Of a DNA stretch of 64,000 nt, positions 53,084 through 61,891 are shown in pieces. Each line of letters begins with the position of its first letter. Position 1 is the stretch's first letter. The position numbers were made by a program, and so were the translations under genes. Under the pieces are notes generated by a model that ran no database searches, was not told where the DNA came from, and worked only from the letters and a program-made list of their open reading frames with translations. Source of the DNA: G965222505 sp965222505 (lineage in GTDB: Bacteria > Bacteroidota > Rhodothermia > Rhodothermales > DATKEJ01); assembly GCA_965222505.1 (NCBI GenBank), contig OZ244956.1, positions 2,666,001 to 2,730,000 on the forward strand. The letters are read 5' to 3'.

Positions 53084-54403
53084 ATGACTTTTAATGGATT
53101 CTTGAAACCGATGGGACTGTTGTTGATGATGCTCGTGTTCAGCGCCTGTGGATCGTCGAAAACGACCATGATGGACGTGCCGGATGCAGAACTGATCGAA
53201 CAGGCCCGCGGCATTCATGAGCGGGTCATCACGCTGGATACCCACGACGACATCAGTGTGTCCAACTTTACCGAGGAACGCAACTATACGATGGACCTAC
53301 CCACGCAGGTCAACCTCCCCAAGATGGAAGCCGGTGGACTGGATGTGGCCTGGTTCGTGGTCTACGTCGGACAGGGCCCCCTGACGGAAGAAGGCTATGC
53401 GCAAGCAACGAAGGATGCCCTGGCGAAGTTTGAGGCCATCCACTGGCTCGCCGAAGAAAAAGCCCCCGATCGCATTGAAATCGCCTATACCTCCGATGAT
53501 GTGCGCCGGATTGTAGCCTCGGGAAAGAAGGTGGCAATGATTTGCCTGGAGAATGCCTATCAGGTCGGCGAAGACCTGGGTAACATTAAGCGCTTTCAGG
53601 AACTCGGTGCACGCTATATGTCTCTATCGCACAACGGCCACAGTCAGTTTGCTGACTCCAACACCGGTGAACGGGACAACGAGTGGCTCCACAACGGCCT
53701 GAGTGAACTCGGCCGCCAGGCGGTTGCCGAGATGAACAAATGGGGGATCATGATCGACCTCTCACATCCCTCGAAGGCATCCAATATGCAAACCCTCGCC
53801 TTGACCCGTGCACCCGTCATTGCCTCCCATTCCTCAGCCCGCGCCCTGAACGACGTAAGCCGCAACCTGGACGATGAGGAGCTTATGGCGATCAAGAAAA
53901 ATGGGGGTGTGGTCCAGACCGTGGCCTTTAGCCGTTACGTGAATGCCGAGAAAAGCCGCGCCTACCGGGCAGAACGGGATTCCATCCGGAGCGTGATTGC
54001 AGCCGAGATGAACATTGAACTCGTGACCAGCCGTCGGCAATTTTTCCAGATGAGCGCTGCCGATCGTCAAGCCTACCGCGAACGCATTGCGCCGGTAGAA
54101 GCAGCGCTGGATGCACGCCGGGACGAGATCAAAGCACAGCCGGTTAATGTGGCCGACTTCGTAGACCATATCGATTACATGGTCGAAAAAATCGGCATTG
54201 ATCACGTCGGCATATCCTCTGACTTCGATGGCGGTGGAGGAGTAGAGGGATGGCGCGATGCGTCCGAGACCTTCAACGTCACGCTTGAACTGGTCCGCCG
54301 CGGGTATACCGAAGAAGAGATTGGACAGCTATGGAGCGGCAACTTGCTCCGCGTGCTGGATGAGGTTCAGCGCATCGCCGCAAAAATTCAGGCTGAAGGC
54401 TAA
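53084..54403 (+). CDS. Membrane dipeptidase (M19) lipoprotein
   Basis: M19 dipeptidases hydrolyse dipeptides, including D-amino-acid ones, with two zinc ions. The lipobox is LMMLVFSAC (Cys22). Zinc ligands: H54/D56 (TLDTHDDIS), Glu in ICLENAYQVG, His in MIDLSHPS and His in IASHSSARAL. The C-terminal IDHVGISSDFDGGGG is typical. About 439 residues. It is followed by the IS element 19 bp downstream. Confidence 0.92.
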   Translation: MTFNGFLKPMGLLLMMLVFSACGSSKTTMMDVPDAELIEQARGIHERVITLDTHDDISVSNFTEERNYTMDLPTQVNLPKMEAGGLDVAWFVVYVGQGPLTEEGYAQATKDALAKFEAIHWLAEEKAPDRIEIAYTSDDVRRIVASGKKVAMICLENAYQVGEDLGNIKRFQELGARYMSLSHNGHSQFADSNTGERDNEWLHNGLSELGRQAVAEMNKWGIMIDLSHPSKASNMQTLALTRAPVIASHSSARALNDVSRNLDDEELMAIKKNGGVVQTVAFSRYVNAEKSRAYRAERDSIRSVIAAEMNIELVTSRRQFFQMSAADRQAYRERIAPVEAALDARRDEIKAQPVNVADFVDHIDYMVEKIGIDHVGISSDFDGGGGVEGWRDASETFNVTLELVRRGYTEEEIGQLWSGNLLRVLDEVQRIAAKIQAEG

Positions 54404-54422
54404 CACCAAGGGTACGCCCTAG

Positions 54423-55906
54423 ACATTAGTTTAGCGAAAAATGGCGCTGCTTTGATGTAAAAAAGAAACACGACGGCACTTGAGAAGTGAGGGAGTTGTC
54501 ATCCTTCAACCTCACCTTCAGAGCACCGCCGTGGATTCGTTTATACGTACTGACTTTGGTTCGTTCCTTGACACCGAGTTTGCCGACCTGTTCAACCAAC
54601 GTGCGCGGCAAAGCTTTCTGATACTCGCACTCGGATTCTGTCTGTCGCCGAGTCGACACACCATTGCCAACTACCTCTGGCGTAGTGGGGCCACGGCCGT
54701 GAAGCACTTTACCCGTTTCTATGTCTTCATCGGTGGTCCACTCTATGACAAACTCGACTGGCTCTGGATCACCGTGATCACCATCGCGGCCCGTTTTGTG
54801 CCCGAACATGAACCGGTACGTGTCCGCTTTGACGAGACTACATGTAAGAAAACCGGCCGATCGATTGACGGCTGTGCCGCTTTTCGCAACGGGGCCGGCA
54901 CGGCGCGCCAGGAATATCGTACGCTGTGGGGCTTGCAGTTCATCATAGCTGAAATGTTGATTCGACTCAAGCCCTGGCCTGACCAGTACATCTCGGTGCC
55001 CATCGGTCTGGCGTTGTATGTGCGTTCGGACCAGGCCCTTGATGTGGTCTATCAGAGCCCGAGTGCGTTGGCACGGGCCATGCTCGACCGCGTTGTCGGC
55101 GTCGTGGGCACCGATAGAGCCGTTTTATCAGTTCAAGACGGCAATTATGCCACGAAGCAGTTTTTGCGTGATCTGCCCGGTCAAGTCGATGTGATCGGTC
55201 GTTTGTCGAAGAACAGTCCGTTGTACGCACGGCCTGTGCCGCGTCGTGGTCGGGGTCGCAAGGCCAAGAAAGGGCCTCGTTTGGGAACGCCTGAACAGTT
55301 GGCGCTGGCCGAAGACGACTGGCGTGAGCATCAACCCGGCGTTGAGGTGTATCTGCTTCGGTGTCGCTGGCACAGTGTGATGCCGGAAGTGGATCTGCAA
55401 GTGGTCTTGGTACGCCGTCTCGCCTGGCGGCAAGCTAGCCGTAAATGGAAACGCGATCGCTGGATCCAGGCTTACTTCACAACGGCGCTGAATCTGGATG
55501 CTGAACAGGTGTTGGATGAATACAAGGCCCGGTGGTCGATTGAGATCACGATCTGGCAGGCGCGTCAGAGCCTGGGCTTGGGCCAGGATCGGTGTCGGCG
55601 GTATCGTCGCATTGTCTCAATCAATGCCTTTCGCTTGATCGTCACCGCAGCCCAGGTGCTGTTTCTGGCCCGTCGGCTTGAGCAGACCGAAGCCGAGGTG
55701 AGCTTGACGCGTTATCGGCCTTGGTACCTGAGTAAACAGGGGCCGAGCCTTCATGATGTGACCTGGATCACCAGAGAGCATCTGTACCAGTGTGGAATTT
55801 TACCCAAAGTGGGTTTTTGGTCCACTTTGGCAGAAAAACATAGACAACATCGCGGTTCTGCGGCCTCTAACAAGACAAGAGCTGCCTGAAACCGCTAAAC
55901 TAATGC
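54423..55906. mobile_element. IS701-like insertion sequence, intact
   Basis: The 1484 bp element has terminal inverted repeats ACATTAGTTTAGCG (54423-54436) and CGCTAAACTAATGC (55893-55906), identical over 13 of 14 bases, and is flanked by a CTAG duplication (54419-54422, 55907-55910). It carries one long DDE transposase gene. The CTAG target and Y-x2-R-x3-E transposase motif fit the IS701 family. It sits exactly on the stop codon of the uxaA gene. Confidence 0.88.
54480..55889 (+). CDS. IS701-like DDE transposase
   Basis: The DDE residues are D118 (VRFDETTCKKTG), D220 (LSVQDGNYAT) and E355 in YKARWSIEITIWQAR, whose Y-x2-R-x3-E spacing is typical of IS701/IS4-like transposases. The frame is intact over 469 residues, so the element may still be active. 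The start is uncertain: TTG at 54480 or GTG at 54531. The gene fills most of the IS. Confidence 0.88.
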   Translation: MRSEGVVILQPHLQSTAVDSFIRTDFGSFLDTEFADLFNQRARQSFLILALGFCLSPSRHTIANYLWRSGATAVKHFTRFYVFIGGPLYDKLDWLWITVITIAARFVPEHEPVRVRFDETTCKKTGRSIDGCAAFRNGAGTARQEYRTLWGLQFIIAEMLIRLKPWPDQYISVPIGLALYVRSDQALDVVYQSPSALARAMLDRVVGVVGTDRAVLSVQDGNYATKQFLRDLPGQVDVIGRLSKNSPLYARPVPRRGRGRKAKKGPRLGTPEQLALAEDDWREHQPGVEVYLLRCRWHSVMPEVDLQVVLVRRLAWRQASRKWKRDRWIQAYFTTALNLDAEQVLDEYKARWSIEITIWQARQSLGLGQDRCRRYRRIVSINAFRLIVTAAQVLFLARRLEQTEAEVSLTRYRPWYLSKQGPSLHDVTWITREHLYQCGILPKVGFWSTLAEKHRQHRGSAASNKTRAA

Positions 55907-57553
55907 CTAGAGCGAAGGTCCGCGTTTCCAGGGAATAAAATCATGCTGGCACAGCCGTTCGGCTTTGGTTACTACTGCACCACTAGCCACCTGAATCACC
56001 CGCCCCAGCAACGCTTCGCCGGTCTCTGTAATCGTTTGGTCTCCGGTAATCACCGCGCCGGCATCGAAATCTATTAAATCGGACATCCGCACGGCCAGGT
56101 CGGAATTCGAGGAGATCTTGATGACCGGTACAACCGGGTTGCCCGTAGGGGTACCCAGCCCTGTGGAGAACAGGATAATGCTTGCCCCTGCGCCGGCCAA
56201 TCCTGTGGTGGATTCTACATCGTTTCCTGGTGTGCAGAGCAGGTTCAAGCCCGAAGCGGTTGCATACTCCGGATAATCCAGCACGGCCTGAACGGGTGAG
56301 GTACCTCCTTTCTTAGCTGCGCCAGCCGATTTCATGGCATCGGTAAGGAGACCCTCTTTGAGATTACCTGGGGAAGGATTCATGTCAAAACCTGAGCTGG
56401 CGGCTTTGGCCTGGGCCGCATAGGCACGCATAATCATGCGAAAGCGCTCCGCGATTTCGTCGTTTATACACCGGTCGATAAGTTCCTGCTCGACCCCGCA
56501 CAATTCTGGAAACTCGGAGAGGATGATGCGTCCACCGAGGGCCGTCAGCAGGTCTGCAACATGCCCCATGGCGGGGTTGGCTGAAAGGCCCGAGAAGCCG
56601 TCCGAACCACCACATTCCATCCCTATCGTGAGTTTATTTAGGGGGGCAGGTCGGCGCTCGAGTTGGTTGGCGGCTACCAGTGCAACGAATGTTTGGCGGA
56701 TGGCTTCGGTAAGCATATCCTCCTCGGAGGTATATTGCTGTTGTTCGAAAATCAGGAGGGGCTTGTTGAATCCGGGATTACGCCGCTTGAGCTCCGCCCT
56801 CAAGAGGGCCACCTGTGCATTCTGGCAACCCAGGCTGAGCACCGTTGCACCGGCTACATTGGGGTTGTGCAGGTAGCCAGCCAGGAGCCCACAAAGCACC
56901 TGGGCATCTTGCCGTGTTCCTCCGCAGCCGCCCTGGTGTGTCAAAAACCGCACACCGTCTATATTTGGAAAAACCCTTGGGGGTTGTTCACTGGGATCTT
57001 CTTGCGGAAGAGGCAACCTGCGCAGTTCTTCGACCGAGGCTCCCTGTTGATAGCGCTGTACCAACGTTTTTACCAGGTGTTGATACATCCCTGATTGCCC
57101 ATAGCCGAGCGCCTTTTCGAAAGCCTGCTTGAGCACCTCAACATTGCGGTTCTCACAGAACACCAGCGGAAGGATGAGCCAATGGTTGGCCGTCCCCACC
57201 TGTCCGTCAGCGCGATGATAGCCCTGAAACGTACGGTGCGCCCAAGATTCAACATCGGGCGCCTTCCAATTCAGCCCCCCTTGCCTGCGTCCAAAACGTC
57301 GGACGGCGTGTTTAACATTGGTTGTGGTAAGAAGCCCTCCCCGGACAATGGGTTCAGCAGCTTTGCCTACGCGTACACCGTACATCTTAATGGCATCACC
57401 CGGAGCCAGTGCGTCTATGGCGAGCTTGTGCTTGGCCGGCACCCGCTTGGGCAACATGAAAACGGTGCCGTCGACCGTGATCTCCATCCCGTAAGGCAGA
57501 TCATCCAAGGCAACAAGTACGTTATCCCTGGGATGTATTTTCAAGATGCGCAT
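55907..57553 (-). CDS. UxaA family altronate dehydratase
   Basis: UxaA-type dehydratases convert altronate to 2-keto-3-deoxygluconate in hexuronate breakdown. The N-terminal SAF-like domain (RDNVLVALDDLPYGMEI) and the C-terminal catalytic domain (THQGGCGGTRQDAQVL, SLGCQNAQ, GMECGGSDGFSG, with several conserved Cys) are present. 548 residues is full length. Its stop codon TAG comes from the CTAG copied at the IS insertion: before insertion the gene also ended there, so the product is unchanged. No uxuB/kdg genes are nearby. Confidence 0.9.
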   Translation of the reverse strand: MRILKIHPRDNVLVALDDLPYGMEITVDGTVFMLPKRVPAKHKLAIDALAPGDAIKMYGVRVGKAAEPIVRGGLLTTTNVKHAVRRFGRRQGGLNWKAPDVESWAHRTFQGYHRADGQVGTANHWLILPLVFCENRNVEVLKQAFEKALGYGQSGMYQHLVKTLVQRYQQGASVEELRRLPLPQEDPSEQPPRVFPNIDGVRFLTHQGGCGGTRQDAQVLCGLLAGYLHNPNVAGATVLSLGCQNAQVALLRAELKRRNPGFNKPLLIFEQQQYTSEEDMLTEAIRQTFVALVAANQLERRPAPLNKLTIGMECGGSDGFSGLSANPAMGHVADLLTALGGRIILSEFPELCGVEQELIDRCINDEIAERFRMIMRAYAAQAKAASSGFDMNPSPGNLKEGLLTDAMKSAGAAKKGGTSPVQAVLDYPEYATASGLNLLCTPGNDVESTTGLAGAGASIILFSTGLGTPTGNPVVPVIKISSNSDLAVRMSDLIDFDAGAVITGDQTITETGEALLGRVIQVASGAVVTKAERLCQHDFIPWKRGPSL

Positions 57554-57563
57554 GGGATGAAGT

Positions 57564-57602
57564 AAAAAACCCGGCGCCAGTCACGTTCGACCGGGCCGGG
57601 TT
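57564..57602 (-). terminator. Rho-independent terminator after tRNA-Ala
   Basis: On the minus strand AACCCGGC pairs with GCCGGGTT and a T-run follows. It separates tRNA-Ala from uxaA, whose start is only 11 bp away. Confidence 0.75.
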
Positions 57603-57615
57603 GGGTTGGGTACTG

Positions 57616-57688
<73 letters not shown>

Positions 57689-57704
57689 AATTTTGGCAGG
57701 GCGG

Positions 57705-57737
57705 CTAAAATACGAACATCCATCGACCGATGTCAAA
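57705..57737 (-). promoter_or_regulatory. Promoter of tRNA-Ala
   Basis: On the minus strand TTTG (57734-57737), 21 bp, then TATTTTAG (57705-57712), a near match to the Bacteroidota -33/-7 boxes. The same site reads TTGACA-18 bp-TATTTT. It lies 16 bp before the tRNA 5' end. Confidence 0.6.
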
Positions 57738-57766
57738 TCAAGAGCATGTAAAGGCCGAGGGAGATG

Positions 57767-58984
57767 TCAGACGCGCTCAATGATGGTCGCATACCCCTGG
57801 CCAACACCCACACACATCGTGACGAGCGCATACCGTTTTTGCTGCCTGTGCAGTTCCAGCGCGGCCGTGTACATAATCCGCGTACCGGAGACGCCCAGCG
57901 GGTGCCCGATGGCGATGGCCCCACCATTGGGGTTGACGCGGGGATCATCGTCGGCGAGGCCCCATTCGCGAAGGCAGGCCAGACTCTGCGCGGCGAAGGC
58001 TTCGTTGAGTTCGATGAGGTCCATATCGGCCAGGGTGAGGCCGGCTTTGGCGAGGGCCTTGTTTGAGGCGGGTACCGGCCCAATGCCCATGATGCGAGGT
58101 TCTACCCCTACCACTGCCGAAGACACAATCCGGGCCAAGGGCTTCAGGTCAAAGGTTTTTACGGCCTTCTCGGAAGCGGCGAGAATAGCCGCAGCCCCAT
58201 CATTTAACCCTGAGGCATTACCTGCCGTAACCGTCCCGCCATCCTCTGCCTTTTTGAAGGCCGGGCGCAGCTTCGCAAGGCCCTCCAACGTGGTGTAGGG
58301 TTTGATAAACTCATCCCGGTCAAACATCAACGGTTCCTGCTTGCGGCGCGGAATTTCAATAGATACAATTTCCTCGGCCAATCGCCCTGATTCCTGTGCC
58401 CGAGTTGCTTTCATCTGGGAGTGATAAGCAAACCGATCCTGGTCCTCCCGGCTGATCTGATACATTTCGGCCAGGTTTTCGGCGGTGGTGCCCATACCGT
58501 CGACGCCAAACAAGGCCCTCATCCGTGGGTTGACGAACCGCCAGCCGAAGCTGCTATCAAACATCTCGGCATCGCGACCGAAAGGTTTGGAAACCTTGGA
58601 GATCACCCACGGACCCCGCGTCATGTGTTCAACGCCCCCAGCAATAAATACTTCTCCATCGCCCGACTTGATGGCGCGGTTGGCCTGCACCACGGCAGAC
58701 ATCCCCGAAGAACAAAGCCGGTTGACTGTTTCTCCCGGTACCGACCACGGCAAACCAGCCAACAGCAAACACATTCGGGCTACGTTGCGGTTGTCCTCAC
58801 CGGCCTGGTTGGCACAGCCCATAATCACATCGTCGTAGGCCTCTTTGGGCACATTGGGCTGTCGTTCCACCAGGGCCTTGAGAACATGTGCCCCCAGGTC
58901 GTCGGTGCGAATGGTCGAAAGGGTACCCCCGAATTTGCCGATGGGGGTGCGAATGCCGTCTATGATAAATGCGTCTTGAGCCAT
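57767..58984 (-). CDS. Acetyl-CoA C-acyltransferase (thiolase)
   Basis: Thiolases cleave or form 3-ketoacyl-CoA in fatty-acid or aromatic-acid breakdown. Active-site residues are C91 (NRLCSSGMSAV), H361 (GHPLGVSGTRI) and C391 (CVGVGQGYA; the usual form is CxGGGQG). GEVFIAGGVEHMTRGPW supports the degradative 3-ketoacyl/3-oxoadipyl-CoA class (FadA/PaaJ/PcaF-like). Length 405. It might work with the acetoacetate-CoA ligase at 39 kb. It lies between tRNA-Ala and a heptad site. Confidence 0.92.
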   Translation of the reverse strand: MAQDAFIIDGIRTPIGKFGGTLSTIRTDDLGAHVLKALVERQPNVPKEAYDDVIMGCANQAGEDNRNVARMCLLLAGLPWSVPGETVNRLCSSGMSAVVQANRAIKSGDGEVFIAGGVEHMTRGPWVISKVSKPFGRDAEMFDSSFGWRFVNPRMRALFGVDGMGTTAENLAEMYQISREDQDRFAYHSQMKATRAQESGRLAEEIVSIEIPRRKQEPLMFDRDEFIKPYTTLEGLAKLRPAFKKAEDGGTVTAGNASGLNDGAAAILAASEKAVKTFDLKPLARIVSSAVVGVEPRIMGIGPVPASNKALAKAGLTLADMDLIELNEAFAAQSLACLREWGLADDDPRVNPNGGAIAIGHPLGVSGTRIMYTAALELHRQQKRYALVTMCVGVGQGYATIIERV

Positions 58985-59010
58985 TAATTTTCAGTTTGTG
59001 TCGGGAGAAT

Positions 59011-59134
59011 ATTACGTATTGCGAAACGAGCCGACACGAGGGCATCGCTTGACTGATGCTAATAAGGCGACTAACGCAGTAAAGGGAAGCCGCGCTGATG
59101 TGGACGTGCTCCCTTACGCATTACGCAATACGTT
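59011..59134. repeat. Heptad repeat site between thiolase and racemase genes
   Basis: Left: ATTACGT, ATTGCGA, AACGAGC (59011, 59018, 59025). Right: TTACGCA, TTACGCA, ATACGTT (59114, 59121, 59128). The arms share ACGTATTGCG / CGCAATACGT as inverted repeat (10 bp). The spacer, about 80 bp, has no gene. It fills the 154 bp gap to the racemase gene. Confidence 0.65.
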
Positions 59135-59138
59135 CCGC

Positions 59139-59933
59139 CTAAACCGCCTCAACGGACGAGGCCAGCGGACGGAGCTTGCCGGGTGCTACGGCTTTGACCA
59201 AGGCGTGCGCCAGCGCTAAAGTCGGGTCGATGAGGGTGATGCCGCCGAGTTCGGATTCCGGCAAGGCCAACGGCAACTCGGTACAGCCAAGGATCACAGC
59301 CTCGGCTCCCTTACCGCGCATGTGATCCAGCGCATCCACCAACAGCCTCCGCGCCTGCTGGGTCACCGGATCGCTGAAGGCTTTGATGCCGTACGTTTTG
59401 CTGAAGATGGCTTCATTGACCAGCGCGTCTTGGACTTCGGTGCTCTGCTCAACCACGGTGAACCCGCCTGCGTGCAGGGCATTCGGAAATAACCGCCCCC
59501 GAAACGTGGCACTTGTGGAAAAGGCCCCGACCGCCTGCACAGCAGGCCGAATTTCCCGGATGTGGTCCAGGCTGGCATCAATAATGCTGATCACCTGGAT
59601 GGTACTGCCCCGTGCGGCCAGCCGCGCCTGGAGTTCATGCCAGATGGGCAAACTGTGCGCCGTCACGCAGGGCATCCCGGCAACGGTCGCACCCATGCCT
59701 TCCAACTGGTCCAGAATTTCCGCGATGGGTAGGGCCGGGTTCAGTTCGGCACGACCGGTCAGGAAGGCACTCCGGTCCGGGACGGCACTGGGCATGGAGG
59801 CCAAGACCACGGGCAGGTGCTCTTGGTCCGTCTCGGCGACGGTCTGAGCATGAATTTTTTTGACCAAGTCGATGCCGGCGTATGGCCCCATCCCACCCAC
59901 AACACCGATGATGTTTTTCGGAAGATGGCTCAT
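59139..59933 (-). CDS. Aspartate/glutamate racemase family protein
   Basis: The cofactor-independent racemase fold is shown by GVVGGMGPYAG, the cysteine motif MPCVTAH (C89) and ILGCTELPLAL (C217), the two catalytic thiols. It may make D-Asp or D-Glu, or be a hydantoin-type relative. It overlaps tsaE by 4 bp (ATGA), so the two are translationally coupled. Confidence 0.88.
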   Translation of the reverse strand: MSHLPKNIIGVVGGMGPYAGIDLVKKIHAQTVAETDQEHLPVVLASMPSAVPDRSAFLTGRAELNPALPIAEILDQLEGMGATVAGMPCVTAHSLPIWHELQARLAARGSTIQVISIIDASLDHIREIRPAVQAVGAFSTSATFRGRLFPNALHAGGFTVVEQSTEVQDALVNEAIFSKTYGIKAFSDPVTQQARRLLVDALDHMRGKGAEAVILGCTELPLALPESELGGITLIDPTLALAHALVKAVAPGKLRPLASSVEAV

Positions 59934-60379
59934 GGGTGAACCTCAAACTGTTCGATACGGCGCTGGCCTTCAGCAAGATGCGTCAGGCGCAGGCGATGCA
60001 CTTCGGAGGGCAAGAGGGGTTCCACATGCTCTGGCCATTCGATGATTGTCAGACCGGGGCCGTAGAAATACTCCTCGTAGCCGAATTCAAAAAACTCATC
60101 GACGGTTTTAATGCGGTAGGCATCCATGTGATACACCGGAAAGGACCCATCCGTGTATTCATTGACCAGCGTGAACGTCGGGCTGCTCACTTCAGCCTCC
60201 GCAATGCCCAGCGCAGTACAGATGCCTTTAACCAGTTGGGTTTTGCCGGCCCCCAACGCGCCATACAACGCCAGAATATCAGCGGGGTGCAAGTCTGCTG
60301 CCAAGCGTGCACCCAGGGCCTGGGTTTCTTCCGGCGAGGCCGTGACCTTCGGCAAGCGTACATCCCATGCCGTCTTCAT
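59930..60379 (-). CDS. tsaE: tRNA t6A synthesis ATPase TsaE
   Basis: TsaE works with TsaB, TsaC and TsaD to make N6-threonylcarbamoyladenosine at A37 of ANN-decoding tRNAs. The P-loop GALGAGKT (residues 40-47) and SSPTFTLVNEY are present. Length 149 is typical. It overlaps the reductase by one base (TGATG) and the racemase by four. Confidence 0.93.
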   Translation of the reverse strand: MKTAWDVRLPKVTASPEETQALGARLAADLHPADILALYGALGAGKTQLVKGICTALGIAEAEVSSPTFTLVNEYTDGSFPVYHMDAYRIKTVDEFFEFGYEEYFYGPGLTIIEWPEHVEPLLPSEVHRLRLTHLAEGQRRIEQFEVHP

Positions 60380-61770
60380 CAGTCTTCTTCCAGGCGTTCG
60401 AGCATTTCGTTGACCGTGCAGATTTTTACACGGGGGCGGCCCTCCTTTTCGCCCCGCTCAAGCTCCAGGGTATCCAGCCGCTGCCACTCGTCGAAAGTCA
60501 CAAAATGTACACCGCGCTCCAGCAACAACCCGTTGATGGCTTCTCGTGGAGGCAGGGGGTGATCCGGTAATTCAGCGACATCGTCCAACATGTGCCGTAC
60601 GGTCTCATGGGCATCCGGCTTGTTCGTCCCTATAACCCCGGATGGCCCCCGTTTGGCCCATCCGACCACATATTCGTGGGGCCGCGGTGCACCCGTTGCC
60701 GGTTCGTAAATGCGCCCTTCCTTGTTGGGAATGACCCCCCGCTTGACTTCAAACGGAACGCCGGGCAAAGCCACGCCCCGGTAGCCAACGGAGCGGAGCA
60801 CCATGTGCATGTCCAGCGTCTCGTATTCACCCGTACCGTAGGACTGGATGTAGCCGTCGTCCAACTGGCGCAGTTCATTCCGCTCAACCCGAAGGCCGGT
60901 GACCCCCCTGATCTCATCTCCCAGAATCTCGACGGGCGATTCCAAAAATCGCAAGTGGATCTGCCGGGGTTTTCCGGTGGGGCCTTTTTCCAAAAAACCC
61001 TGCAAGAGCTCAAGGCTCCGGCCAGCGGTTCGATGGCCTTCCAGGGCCGCTTCGCTGGCTGGGTCCAGTTCCAGGTCTTCGGCCCGTATGATGATATCTG
61101 CGTGTTCGAGTTCGCCGAATTCCTTGAGTTCAGGGTTGGTAAACTTGGCCTGCACCGGCCCCCGCCGACCAAACAGGTAAATGCGCTCCACATGGCTGGT
61201 AAGCAAATGCTCCAGCGCATGATCGGCAATATCGGTAACCGCCAATTCCTCCGTGGATTTGGCTAAAATACGAGCCACATCCATGGCCACATTGCCCACG
61301 CCGATGACGGCTACATTTTTCCCGGTCAGGTCCGGGTTGAGGTCGGCATAGTCTGGATGGCCGTTGTACCAACCTACAAACACCGTGGCCGGCATACTCC
61401 GAGGCAGGTGTTCGCCCGGAATGTGGAGCCGCCGATCCGATTGTGCCCCCACGGCATAGACCACCTGATCGTAATGCGCCAACAGATCCTCAGGGGACAG
61501 GTCGGTGCCGAAGTTGACATGGCCGAAATACTGCACCCGGGGATCCAGCGCGGTGCGTTCAAAAACCTTTCTGACGTTTTTTATTTTGGCGTGGTCCGGC
61601 GCAACCCCGTAACGCACCAATCCATACGGTGCGGGCATACGGTCGAAAATATCGACTTCAACGGCAAGCGGTTGCTTTTTACCTATGAGGGCGCCGGCGG
61701 CATAAAACCCGCTCGGTCCGGCCCCCACAATGGCCACCCGAAGTGGGCGTTCGACGGTTCCTATAGACAT
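60379..61770 (-). CDS. FAD/NAD(P)-dependent ferredoxin reductase (FprA/adrenodoxin reductase-like)
   Basis: The 463-residue protein has an FAD-binding motif VAIVGAGPSGFYAA, the NADP-binding VAVIGVGNVAMDVARIL and VLRSVGYRGVALPGVPF, and RPHEYVVGWAKRGPSGVIGTN near the end. It is a ferredoxin-NADP reductase of the adrenodoxin-reductase type, donating electrons to a ferredoxin. First gene of a coupled unit with tsaE and the racemase. Confidence 0.92.
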   Translation of the reverse strand: MSIGTVERPLRVAIVGAGPSGFYAAGALIGKKQPLAVEVDIFDRMPAPYGLVRYGVAPDHAKIKNVRKVFERTALDPRVQYFGHVNFGTDLSPEDLLAHYDQVVYAVGAQSDRRLHIPGEHLPRSMPATVFVGWYNGHPDYADLNPDLTGKNVAVIGVGNVAMDVARILAKSTEELAVTDIADHALEHLLTSHVERIYLFGRRGPVQAKFTNPELKEFGELEHADIIIRAEDLELDPASEAALEGHRTAGRSLELLQGFLEKGPTGKPRQIHLRFLESPVEILGDEIRGVTGLRVERNELRQLDDGYIQSYGTGEYETLDMHMVLRSVGYRGVALPGVPFEVKRGVIPNKEGRIYEPATGAPRPHEYVVGWAKRGPSGVIGTNKPDAHETVRHMLDDVAELPDHPLPPREAINGLLLERGVHFVTFDEWQRLDTLELERGEKEGRPRVKICTVNEMLERLEED

Positions 61771-61891
61771 GGAAACAGGTTTGGAGATAGGTGATCCTTT
61801 GAACGGATCTAACTTAACCCGCCCCTTCTACAAATCCAATCTTTTTATGCCCGGCCAATGGCCCAATCTGGAAGGCATCAAGGGGTAAGGG

